Assembly: GCA_004154925.1 (NCBI GenBank)
Contig: QJNS01000193.1
Coordinates: 62,001-126,000 of the forward strand
Length of the DNA stretch: 64,000 nucleotides
From: Monosporascus cannonballus
Lineage: Eukaryota > Ascomycota > Sordariomycetes > Xylariales
Direction: 5' to 3'
Under the pieces are notes generated by a model, which made no database searches, was not told the origin of the DNA, and saw only the letters and a list, made by a program, of their open reading frames with translations. Of the stretch, positions 49,709 to 59,705 are shown in pieces. How positions within the stretch are numbered: position 1 is the first letter of the stretch; each line of letters begins with the position of its first letter. The position numbers were made by a program, and so were the translations under genes.

Positions 49709-50160
49709 ATGAGCCTCCCCGTCAGCCTAACCGACTTCTTCACCCTCACGAAGTACTGCCTTGGGCTCGGGCAGCGGATCCAGAGCCTTGGCGACGACTA
49801 CCGGCATCTCAAGGCTCGGGCTGAGGTGCTGTCGCTCGTCTTCGCCCAGCTCCACGAGGCCCTGCTCAAGTTCGACAACATCCCCAAAGAGTTCCAAGCC
49901 ATCTTCACAGATCTCAGGACGAGTTGCTACCTTAGCCTCTGCCAGATTGAGTCGACCCTGGAGCAGTTCGAAATACTCAAGACGGATAACCCGGCCAAGA
50001 GGAAGGCCAGGAAATTCGCCATGGCGGTCCATAACTCCGTCGACAACCTGAGGGGGAAGCTGCGAGACCAGTTCGTCATTCTATCGCTGATGGTGCTCTG
50101 TTTGACTAGGAAGTTGCCCCATAATATCTCCCCGCGCGTGGAAACAATCAACCAGGGTTC
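49709..50160 (+). pseudogene. N-terminal helical domain of a fungal STAND-type protein, truncated
   Basis: ATG 49709 sits in a good context (CACCATGAG). The first ~135 codons form an amphipathic helical bundle: SLTDFFTLTKYCLGLGQRIQ, then LKARAEVLSLVFAQLHEALL, an IESTLEQFEIL helix and VDNLRGKLRDQFVIL. This arrangement resembles the fungal N-terminal (Helo-like) domains placed in front of NACHT or ankyrin parts of STAND proteins. The frame stays open to 50353, but from about 50110 the text turns Pro/Arg-rich and overlaps the opposite-strand WD40 relic, so the true gene is judged to be cut near 50100-50160. No NTPase domain follows. Alternatively a short stand-alone protein. Family call is by pattern only. 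Confidence 0.5.
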
Positions 50161-50379
50161 TCCCTGCCGTGGTCGCTGGCAACCCGACCTGACGCCGCCG
50201 CAGCCTCGGATCGTTTCCCCAGCGAGGAGCTGCTCTCGTTATTTCCGAGGACAAAAGCAGTCCGCATCGAATATCGCAATACTTCTGGTGCTGGCTAGGC
50301 CGTTCCCATCTGACAATTCGACCATGATTCTTTGCTCTTGGCCAAGAGAATAGAGGGTCGCGTTTTTTAGCTGTGCCGT

Positions 50380-51830
50380 GCCGTTACCCAACGACGATAA
50401 AAAGAACGCAACTTTCGACCAGTCCGCCCAACGGTAGATGCGAGCCTCGATGTCGTCGACACGGACCAGGTACAGAGAAGACTGCGGGTGTGAGATCCAT
50501 TTGCGGATACCCGGCATGTGTGGGCATGTCCACCTCCCTTTCATGCTCACCTTAGCTAAGGACAAACAGGTAATCGGACTCGCGAGTCGATACATCGAAC
50601 CTACCCATAACCTCCCCCACCAGCACGTCGACGATCGCCTTCTAGAACTCGAGGCGGGACTAGAAGAGCATTATTACGTCCGCTAACCAACCTCGGTCTG
50701 CCGACTTCTGGATTTCATGCGGGAATATCCTATTAGAGACGTCCACGCTCAGAAGGGCTTCTATCCGCTTACACCACGCAGAAGGGGCACCGGCGACTCG
50801 CGGTTGCAAAGCGTCCGCAAGCGCACTGCCGTCTTTTCATGGTAGAGTACGACTATTCCGTCATCCTTCCCGCAAAAGACAACCTCAGCCGTAGGATGGA
50901 CCACCATCGCGGTGATCTTGGCTTTAGTGTCTAGGGAGACTGTCTCTATGATCGAAGTCGAGGTAGTCCCGCTGCTGTCATCGCTTAGAGAATTCCGCAA
51001 GAGGGTCTCGGGCTCCCAGACGGTGCACTGTGCGCCTCGGATGTGGGAAAGAAACAGGCTGTCTCTGGCGACGCGGAGTTGATATATGAGTTAGACGACT
51101 TGACCCGATACAATAGCTTGAACGTGTCGAACTCATAAACGTGGATCATCCTGTTTGCATCACCAGCTGCAAGGAGACACCCGTTGGAGCTTGGGTGAGC
51201 GTTTGGCAGTTGGCACGAAACATTCCAGCTGCCGGTCGGCGAAGGGGTCGAGGAGGGCAAGATCGCCGTCGAGGTGTGCGACGGCGAGCATCCCATGGCT
51301 GGCACAGAGAGTGAATGCGCAAGGTGACAGATGCAATGGCGTATGGTCTGGCTCCAGCGCGTTGCTCCATGGCCTTTGAGCTGGTTCAGGCTGGGCGCCC
51401 TGTCCTAGGCCCCAGGATGCTACGTAATTCTTGTTGCTTGCAACCCTCAGCGTGTCCCCATCGAAGTCCATGTCGAGCGGACGTGGAGGTTTCTCGAGGC
51501 TGCGCACCACATCCCGGCTTTTGATGTCCCAGATTTTTCGCCATCTTCATACCGCAGGTTGCCAGTAGGTGAGTTTTGGCGTTGGAAAGCAATGAACTTG
51601 ACTGCTTCGCCGTGATCCAAGACATTGTACTCCTGGTGGGACGTTGCGTAGTACAAGGAGGCAGGTCCTGATGTGAGACCGACGGCCAAGAACTCCTCTC
51701 CGTAACATAAGGCGCTTGTTTGACTCCGACGAAATCGTTGCATAATAGCCTGTCGTCAGACTGTCCCCTCGAGGCTCCAAGCACCGGAAATCACCGACCT
51801 CGACCGCTGGTATAGTATAAGTCAAACACG
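50380..51830 (-). pseudogene. NWD-type STAND protein fragment (C-terminal WD40 propeller), frameshifted
   Basis: The minus strand carries WD40-propeller text in several phases: GEEFLAVGLTSGPASLYY (about 51700-51640), LATCGMKMAKIWD across a shift near 51540, DMDFDGDTLRVASNKNYVASWG (about 51470-51400), MLAVAHLDGDLALLDPF (about 51300-51250), LAAGDANRMIHVYEFDTF (about 51180-51120), KITAMVVHPTAEVVFCGKDD (about 50920-50860), then the end segment HPQSSLYLVRVDDIEARIYRW (about 50500-50430). This order and the closing IYRWADW-like strand match the C-terminus of fungal NACHT-WD (NWD) proteins used in non-self recognition. NACHT and N-terminal parts are missing: upstream DNA at 51874 is a chromovirus LTR and the AT-only block. 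At least four frame changes, mostly indels, so decay here is not by RIP. No start codon. Confidence 0.75.
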
Positions 51831-51873
51831 CCTTTCACGTATCATCGATAGGGATTACACTATTAACGCACGG

Positions 51874-51945
51874 TGACGGCTAGAGGTTTAACCAATTATT
51901 AATCCTTAATCGTATAGGATTATATTACTAAAAATATCGTAATAA
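51874..51945 (-). repeat. Chromovirus LTR fragment
   Basis: TGACGGCTAGAGGTTTAACC and the following ~50 bp match the edge of the LTR at 43219 and 36759. Only about 70 bp are recognisable before the CG-free block starts. It truncates the STAND relic. Confidence 0.6.
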
Positions 51946-54490
51946 TATAAATATTTAAAACTTTAAATATATTTCTTAAAATTAAAAATATTTTAAATAA
52001 TAATTATATTATAATTTAAGATTATTCATAATTAAAAAAATAAATATATTAATATTTTTACTTAAAATATTTTTAAATTACAATTTACTAAATATTTTAA
52101 ATTATATAAATTTTTAATATATATTTAAAATTAAAAGAAATTAAAATAATTTAAAATTATATATCAATTAAATATTTTATAATAAATTTATATTTTTCTT
52201 ATTCTTAAATTTACTAAATTTATTAAATTCTAATATAATTTTACATAAATATTTTTTATTTTTTAATTCTTATATAAATATAAATATTATTTTTAAATAA
52301 ATATAATATAATAATTAAAATAAAAATAAATTAATTAAAATATATATTAAATAAAATATTAAAATTATTAAAATATTACTTTATTTTAATATATATATTT
52401 AAATATTAAATTTTTAAAATTTAATTTATAATTATAACCAAAAAATATTATTAAAATATAATAAAACATTATATATTTTAAAATATATGTTATATTTATT
52501 TTTTAATAACTTATTAAATATATTTATAATTTTAAAAAATATTTATAATATAAATATAATATATAATTTTAAAATTTTATAATATTATAATATAAATATA
52601 TTATAATATATATATAATAAATATTTTTTATAACATTTAATTAAAATATGAAAAAATATATATTAAATTAAAAAAATATTTAATTTTTATAATATTTATT
52701 TAAAATTAATATTATAATTTTAGTATTATATTTTTATAAAATATAATAATTAATTTTATTATTAAATTATAATTATATTTTATTATATAATAAAATGTTT
52801 TATTAATATAAAATATTAATTATAATACTATATTATATATATACTTATAAATTATTTAAATAAATATAAATATAATATTTTTCAAAATCAATATAATAAA
52901 ATATACAAATTTATAATTTATGTATATTTATTTATTATATATATATAAAGTTAATAATATTATAATATAATTTAAATTTTAAATTAATATAATAAATATT
53001 GATAATAATTATAATATATAATTTATATATATAAAAATTAAAATTTTAAAATTATTAATATATATATATATGTATTTATTTATTTATTTTAAATAATATA
53101 TTTTTAAATTATAAATACTTTAAGTTTTTTATTTTATTTTTATTTTTAAAATTTAAAAAAAAATTATTTTTATTTTATTAATTTTAAATAATTTTAATAT
53201 TATTTATTAATAAATTTTAAAATATATTATTTATATTAAAATCTTATATATAAATTTATATATATAATAAAAATAAATATATATAAATATTAATATTTAA
53301 TTTTAAAATTTTTTCATTTTAATATTTTAATATTATTTATAAATTTTAATATTATATATAATAAATTTTTTATTATATATATTTTTATGTTTTGAAATAT
53401 TATATTTTTATTATAATAAATAATTTAAAATTTATTATTATTTTTATAATTTTATTTATAATATTATAATTTTTAAATTTTATTTAGTTTTATAAATTAA
53501 TAAAATAAAAATTTAAAGATAAAATATAAATTATATTTTAATTATAATTTATTTATTATATTTTACAAATTATATATATAATTTTAAATATTATATTATT
53601 ATTAGTATTATAATTTTAAAAATTAATATATATATTATTTTATATTATAATAAAATAAATAATAAAAAATTTAATAATTTATTTTTATTATTTTAATATT
53701 ATATTAATTTAAAATTATAATTTATATAATAATAATAATTTTTATTTATATTATTATTTAATAATTAAATATATTTATTTATTAAAATATATATTTTATT
53801 TTATATTATATAAAATTATTATTATTATTTATTATAAACATAATATTAATTAATATTTTATTTTTAATATAATTATTATTTTAAATTTTATAATTTTAAT
53901 AAAAGTTTTATTTGTTTATAATATTATATATTTTATAATATTTTATATATTATAATAAATATTTTATTTTATTTTATATAATTTTTATAAATTTTATATT
54001 GATAAAATAAAAAGATTTAATATATAAAATATATTTATTATATTATATTAAATTAATTTAATTTTAAATTTATTATTTATTTATTAATTTTAAAAAGTTT
54101 TAAAAAAAATTATGAAAATATATATTAAAATATTATTAAATTAATTATTTTAATTATATTTAATTATTATTTTTATTAAAAAAATATAATATTATTTTAT
54201 TTATAATATTATAATAATTAATTAATTTTTTATCAAAATATTTTTAAAATAATTTAATTTTTTTATTTATTATAGAGAATATATTTTTTATATAATTTAA
54301 ATTTTATTATAATATTATTAATATATAGTTTTATATTTAATTTAATAATAAATTGATTTTTTAAATTATTATGTAATATATAAAATTATATATATTATAT
54401 AAAAACATTTTTTAATGTAAATTATAAAATTATAATATATTTTTAATATTATAAATCCTTATATATATATATTAATATTAAATTTAAAAA
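51946..54490. other. Extremely AT-rich block without any CG dinucleotide
   Basis: About 2.5 kb made almost entirely of A and T; whole 60-base lines contain no G or C (for example 52561-52620). From 51940 to 54505 I find no CG dinucleotide, while the other AT-rich blocks keep many. No open frame, no clean repeat, only drifting ATATAT/TTTAAA words. It may be DNA mutated to saturation or a different kind of sequence. Confidence 0.85.
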
Positions 54491-54524
54491 CTTGCTAATA
54501 ACTATCGTGGTATAAGTGTATTTA

Positions 54525-54688
54525 TGTTAATTATCAAGCTTCCGGCACCCCGGAAAAACCTTATTCCGGTGCGCCCACAGTATATAAAGAGCTTTTTAGC
54601 CACCGCTCTCTGGAGCTCAATTCTAGCCAGACAATTATCACTTCCCATATTTGTGTTATCTTATTATCTGATCAGCTTAACTGTTACA
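54525..54688 (+). repeat. Solo LTR-like repeat, forward copy
   Basis: About 164 bp starting TGTTAATTATCAAGCT and ending CTGTTACA, with CCACAGTATATAAAGAGC in the middle as a TATA-type promoter. Matches the inverted copy at 55165-55329 along its whole length with scattered transitions. TG..CA ends, TATA box and size indicate a short LTR. No target duplication is evident. Confidence 0.6.
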
Positions 54689-55164
54689 GTAACAGATATG
54701 AAATTGTCGAGATTAATTTAATAGGGCCGTAATTAATTTTGGAAAATGTTTATACTCTGTACATTTCAAGTTGTTCCAAGGCACTTATATGTGATAAATA
54801 GTGCATCCAGTGTGCGCATACCTATCTTGATATTTATCAACTTAAAGCTCGAACATTACCAACAAAAAAAGAACCGTCCGTGCCTATATCGATTCATGTG
54901 TTAACAGCATCCCCGCCAGCAAGACCATCAAGAGCTATCTGCCTTAGTTACCTTTTCGTATCTACTGCTTGTATTGTCAAGACTGCCGGGCAATTATGAT
55001 GAAACAGCGGGCGTTAAATGTTTATTCTTAGCTTTTCACAAGTCAATTTGCCTCGCAAGGAATTTATCCCATACTCGCCGTACAATGCTTTTATCTCGGT
55101 ACAGTAAATATATTTTTCAATGTATATCAATGGAGGACCGCTCAAAGTCTTTCAGATGGAATGC

Positions 55165-55329
55165 TGTCACAGTTAGGCTGATCGCGAGAAAAGGTTGCAT
55201 AGAGTGTGGGAAGTGATAATTGTGTGACTAGAATTAAGCTCCATGGAGCGGTAGCTAGGAAGCTCTCTATATACTGTGGGAGCGCCGGAATAAGGTTCTT
55301 CCGGGTGCTGTGGAGCTTGATAACTAACA
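55165..55329 (-). repeat. Solo LTR-like repeat, inverted copy
   Basis: On the minus strand starts TGTTAGTTATCAAGCTCC and ends CTGTGACA, with CACAGTATATAGAGAGC. Nearly unmutated. Pairs with 54525-54688 as a 164 bp inverted repeat separated by 476 bp. Confidence 0.6.
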
Positions 55330-56342
55330 CAGATACCCCTATTCCACGACAAATGCATTCCTTCATCCAGTCAAGTTTTACTCTGCTCCTCCGTGATTAT
55401 AGAGTTACGTTACTGCTGCGCTTGTATTCTAATCTTTTGACAGGACAATACTTTCCATCTATGTGCCGCTGCATGCTATACAAGTTATGTCTCCAAAAAG
55501 GGCGTGTCTTATCAAAAGATAAAGACGGATCTTAAGTTACAGAACGTATCAACCTTACACCCCTGTCTGCTTAACAATCATGGCGTGGCAAAATATGGCA
55601 CGTACTTCCTCGAGCACCTAAAACCGCTTACTAGGCCCGATAGTCAAAGAACAAAAGGACGCATGCTTGCCCTAACCTGCTTCTTCTGGCTTTCACTCTG
55701 TACTTGACCATTTCCTCTGACAACAACACTAAATCCTGCCACATTAATCAGTCAAGAAAGGCAGTCATAGAAAAAGTGACAGTTACCGTTTCCCCACCTA
55801 ATCTGAACAGCATCCAACTATTGTGTTGCCATGAGCTGAACTTCCAAACCTTAGTTGAGGTTAGCTCATATATATCTGTGTCTTTACAAGAACCGTTAAT
55901 TGTCCTACTCCATTCTTCTAGCCCCCTGGCTAAACCACAGCTTTGGCTTTCAGTTTCTTCTTCATCCGAACACCTACAAGGAATTGCGTTTCTTCCACTT
56001 TATGAGCGAAACGCTTCCGCGCAGCCTGACTCTCTCTCGCTTTCGTCTTCTCGACCTATGCCTCAGCGAGCCGGAACTGGCTTTCACTATTCCACGTCGG
56101 ACTCCAGTGAAACCAAATGTAATACAGGCCAAAACGAGTGAAGAGCCATGTAATGGACTTGTACCAAACGGACCAGCAAAAGGCGCGGGCAAAATTACTA
56201 AAGGCGAGTATCATGACGGGGACGATAATGCCGATCGAAATAGCAACTACAGAAGAAAGCGGTGAGAGACTAGCAAGGGTATGGTTAAGGCTGGGATTCT
56301 CGGAGGGGCTTACACATCAATTTTAACTGCATCCACAAAGAC
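55330..56342. other. Normal-composition island with weak coding traces
   Basis: Plus-strand frames at 55704-56141, 55900-56265 and 56138-56326 overlap one another in different phases. The second begins in a stretch like FLLHPNTYKELRFFHFM and turns into a charged low-complexity tail, the first is Ser-rich. I recognise no domain and cannot choose between them; a multi-exon or broken gene is possible. Confidence 0.25.
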
Positions 56343-56439
56343 ACTGGCGTCCTGTGCTCAATCCCATCAACCTCGGGGTCCAGCTCGGGATTGTTCATTC
56401 CAAATATGGCTTCGATGAACCCGAGTGGAAGCTAGACTG
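56343..56439 (+). pseudogene. Short exon-like fragment ending at a perfect splice donor
   Basis: One frame reads HWRPVLNPINLGVQLGIVHS and then KYGFDEPEWKLD before a consensus GTAAGTACTGA donor at 56440. The text is more protein-like than its surroundings but matches no family I know. About 30 bp downstream the ~1 kb repeat begins, so the rest of the gene would be lost. Confidence 0.25.
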
Positions 56440-56469
56440 GTAAGTACTGAGGGACACACCCGGGATGTA

Positions 56470-57548
56470 TGTGTCACAGAAAAGAGCACCCCCTTGCTGT
56501 TGGGCACCAATAACGGAGCCCAATAGCCCTATATCAGTGGATCACCACCACCACTGGGATTACCGGTTTCGAGTTTCCTAGAAACAAATCAATATATCTT
56601 CAAAAGCTATGCATTTGATCCTTAGTAAGTATAACAGTTATAAGCCCGACAACGTTAGCTGCCCTAAAATAATTCAATTACTTAACTAAGGAATATATAA
56701 TTCGTTCGTTTTTTTTCCCGATTTTTGTTATTTTGTTTCGATTAATCTTTTTATTTAATCTTTAACTTCCCGTTAATTATATCGATCGATTTAGTTAATG
56801 TTGCCGTAATCCCCGTTACTGGAAAAAAACTTTCTAACCGAAAAACCTGGCCCGATTAATTTTTGCAATTCCGTTATTACGTTCGTTTCCGTAATATATA
56901 ACAATACGTTAATTTTAACGTTTAAAATGTATTATATCTACCGGTAATAATACCCGTAAAAAATTTAAGGAAAACGTATCCGCAAAATTTTCGAAAATAA
57001 CTGCTAAATAAGATAATCGCCGAAAGTTAAATATAAAAAAATAAGCTATATTATTTTTCTATAATATTTCGTCATAAAGTTAAATTAACATTACTATAAA
57101 CGCGGAATTCCTTTTTTTTTATTTACGGAAATTAAACTTTCTTTACTTAAATAATAAGTTTTTTATTTAACATATTATCTAATTATTAAAAAAAAATTGT
57201 TTTTATAAATACAAATACCGTGAATGCGGTACGGATCGAATATATTACGGCCTTAAATTTTGTTATAATAAAATATTTTTTTGTAATAATACTTTAAATA
57301 ATATAATATATATATTTATATTTACGCTTATAATATTTCTAAACTTTAAAGAAATTTAACGATATAATAATTTTTAATTGCCGATTTTAAATAAATAAAT
57401 TTAAAATAAGTTCGACGCAAATTAAAAAAAATAATTTATGCCAAAATATTTAAAAACTTTCTTATATTATTTAAGTAATATAAGAAATGGTATTCGACGA
57501 TCATATATTAACGATAATAAGTAAAATACGAGAAGTTATATAATACTT
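56470..57548 (+). repeat. ~1 kb direct repeat, left copy
   Basis: Aligns with 58195-59288 through GCACC, ATTACCGGTTTC, AAGTATAACAGTTATAAGCCC and AACCTGGCCCGATTAAT blocks, differences being overwhelmingly transitions. The first ~210 bp of this copy are barely mutated, while the rest is as AT-rich as its partner. Two copies 1.75 kb apart may be the LTRs of an element with a ~650 bp interior or a tandem duplication. No coding frame is convincing. Confidence 0.65.
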
Positions 57549-58194
57549 ATTTAACTTTAATAAAAAAATCATTATGAAATTTAAAATAAACATCCGAAAA
57601 TTATTATTATCTTTATTTGGCCATATAAAAATTAAAATATTATTAAGCCCTAATAAAATATTATAAAAATTTGCGTATTTTAAATAAAACTTTTTCGTAA
57701 GGTATTAAATTTTCTAATTTTAATTTAAATACGTTTAAACGTATAAAATATTACGTTAAATTAGATAAATAAAAATTTATATGTAAATAAATAAAAACTT
57801 TTCCGGATAAATTTTCGTTTTCGATTTTATTTAATAATATCATATATTAAAAAATTTAAAAAATACGACTGTAATATTTTCATTTATTAATAAAACGTAT
57901 TTAAAATCGAATATACGGTATTTCGTTATTTATATATATATTTTAATTTAAAGAAATTCGTCCGTAAAAATGTTTAACGTAATAATAAAAGAAAAGTACG
58001 TTATATTTTCGATTAGTTAATTTATATTCCCGGAAACTAATATTTTGAAAAAAGGTATGTCCAAAAAAATTATGCTTATAATCGTAATTATTTTTACATT
58101 ATTATGAACCTTACATTTTATTTTTTTTATATATAACTTTATAAAAACATTTGAAATTAAAAAGTGCTTATAAAGTAATGTTTTTAGTTAATTG
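57549..58194. other. AT-rich interior between the ~1 kb repeats
   Basis: About 650 bp, strongly RIP-like, with no readable frame. If the flanking repeats are LTRs this is the interior of a non-autonomous element. Confidence 0.5.
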
Positions 58195-59288
58195 TAAAGA
58201 AATTAACGGATATATTATTTAAAAAAAAGCACCACTTTATTATTAAATATTAATAACCGAAATTAATAACCTTATATTAATAAATTACTATTATTATTAA
58301 AATTACCGGTTTCAAACTTTTTTAAAATAAATTAATATATTCATAAAAATTATGTATTTCATTTTTAATAAGTATAACAGTTATAAGCCCGGTAATGTTA
58401 ATTACCCCAAAATAATTAAATTATTTAACTAAAAAATATATAATTCGTTCGTTATTTTCTCGATTTTCGTCATTTTGTTTCGATTAATTCTTTTATTTAA
58501 CTTTTAATTTCCCGTTAATTATATTAATTAATCCAGTTAATATTGCCGTAATTCCCGTTATCGGAAAAAAGCTTTTTAATCGAAAAACCTGGCCCGATTA
58601 ATTTTCGTAATCTCGTTATTACGTTCGTTTTTATAATATATAGTAATACGTTAATTTTAACGCTTAAAATATATTATATTTACCAGTAATAATACCCGTA
58701 AAAGATTTTAAGAAAGACGTATCCGCAAAATCCTTAAAAATAATTAGTAAATAAAATAATTGCCGGAAGTTAAATATAAAAAAATAAGCCGTATTATTTT
58801 CTCGTTATATTTCGTTACAAAATTAAATTAACGTTATCGTAAATATAAAGTTCTTTTTTATTATTTATGGAAATTATATTTCTTTTATTTAAACGATAAA
58901 TTTTGTATTTAAAGAATTATCCGGTTATTACAAAAAATTGTTTTTATAAACGAAAATACCGTAAATACGGTACGGATCGAATATATCGTAATTTTAAATT
59001 TTGTTATAATAAAATATTTATTTTTTATAATAATATCTTAAATAATACGACGTATATATTCGTATTTACATTTATAATATTTTCGAAATTTAAAAATATT
59101 TAATAATATAATAATTTTTAATTACCGATTTTAAACGAATAAACTTAAAATAAATTTAATACGAAATAAAAAAAATAATTCGCGCCGAAATACTTAAAAA
59201 CTTTCTTATATTGTTTGAATAATATAAGAAATAGTATTTAACAATTATATAATAACGGCAGTAATTAAAATACGTGAAATTATATAAT
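58195..59288 (+). repeat. ~1 kb direct repeat, right copy
   Basis: Fully AT-mutated partner of 56470-57548. Ends exactly where the chromovirus LTR starts (TGTGACGAGC at 59289). The small frame 58903-59103 is a chance frame, not conserved in the other copy. Confidence 0.65.
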
Positions 59289-59705
59289 TGTGACGAGCTA
59301 TACGGTTTAACCAACTATTAAACCTTAAGTCGACGGGTTTATGTTGGCAAGAATATCGTAGGAATCTAAGCAAAAAATACAGTAACGTATTACGTTTCGT
59401 AATACCAAAGGTGCCTTAGGTAACGATGTTATATTACAAACTAAAACTATCTAAACCATGGAACTAATAAGCGTATATATCCTTATTCCGTTAACTGGAT
59501 CACCACCAGTAAGTTGGTAATCCGGCTTACTGGCTTACCACCAGTAAGTTGGTAATCCGGCTCATTGGCTCACCACTAGTAAATTGGTAATCCGGCTTAC
59601 TGGCTCACCACCAGTAAGTTGGTAATCCATTACGTAACCTGATCCACATAGTTTTCTTAGCCTTCCTATTGCAACCGTTTCTGGAGGCCGTAACTTATCA
59701 GGTTA
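59289..59705 (-). repeat. 3' LTR of the second chromovirus copy
   Basis: Shares both edges with the LTRs at 36759 and 43219 (GGTTTAACCAACTATTAAACC start, GGAGGCCGTAACTTATCAGG end in plus-strand view). Its central minisatellite (59497-59628) is a 35 bp CACCACCAGTAAGTTGGTAA unit in 3.8 copies, unlike the 36 bp unit of the first copy. Confidence 0.85.

Noticed and set aside
50239..50353. C-terminal extension of the plus-strand helical-domain ORF
   Set aside because: This part overlaps the opposite-strand STAND relic end and is Pro/Arg-rich without helix pattern; judged read-through into unrelated DNA.
51946..54490. Mitochondrial DNA insertion
   Set aside because: Composition would allow it, but no tRNA, rRNA or mitochondrial protein frame is visible; kept only as a test.
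58903..59103. 66-codon plus frame in the right 1 kb repeat
   Set aside because: Not open at the matching place in the left copy (57180-57380).
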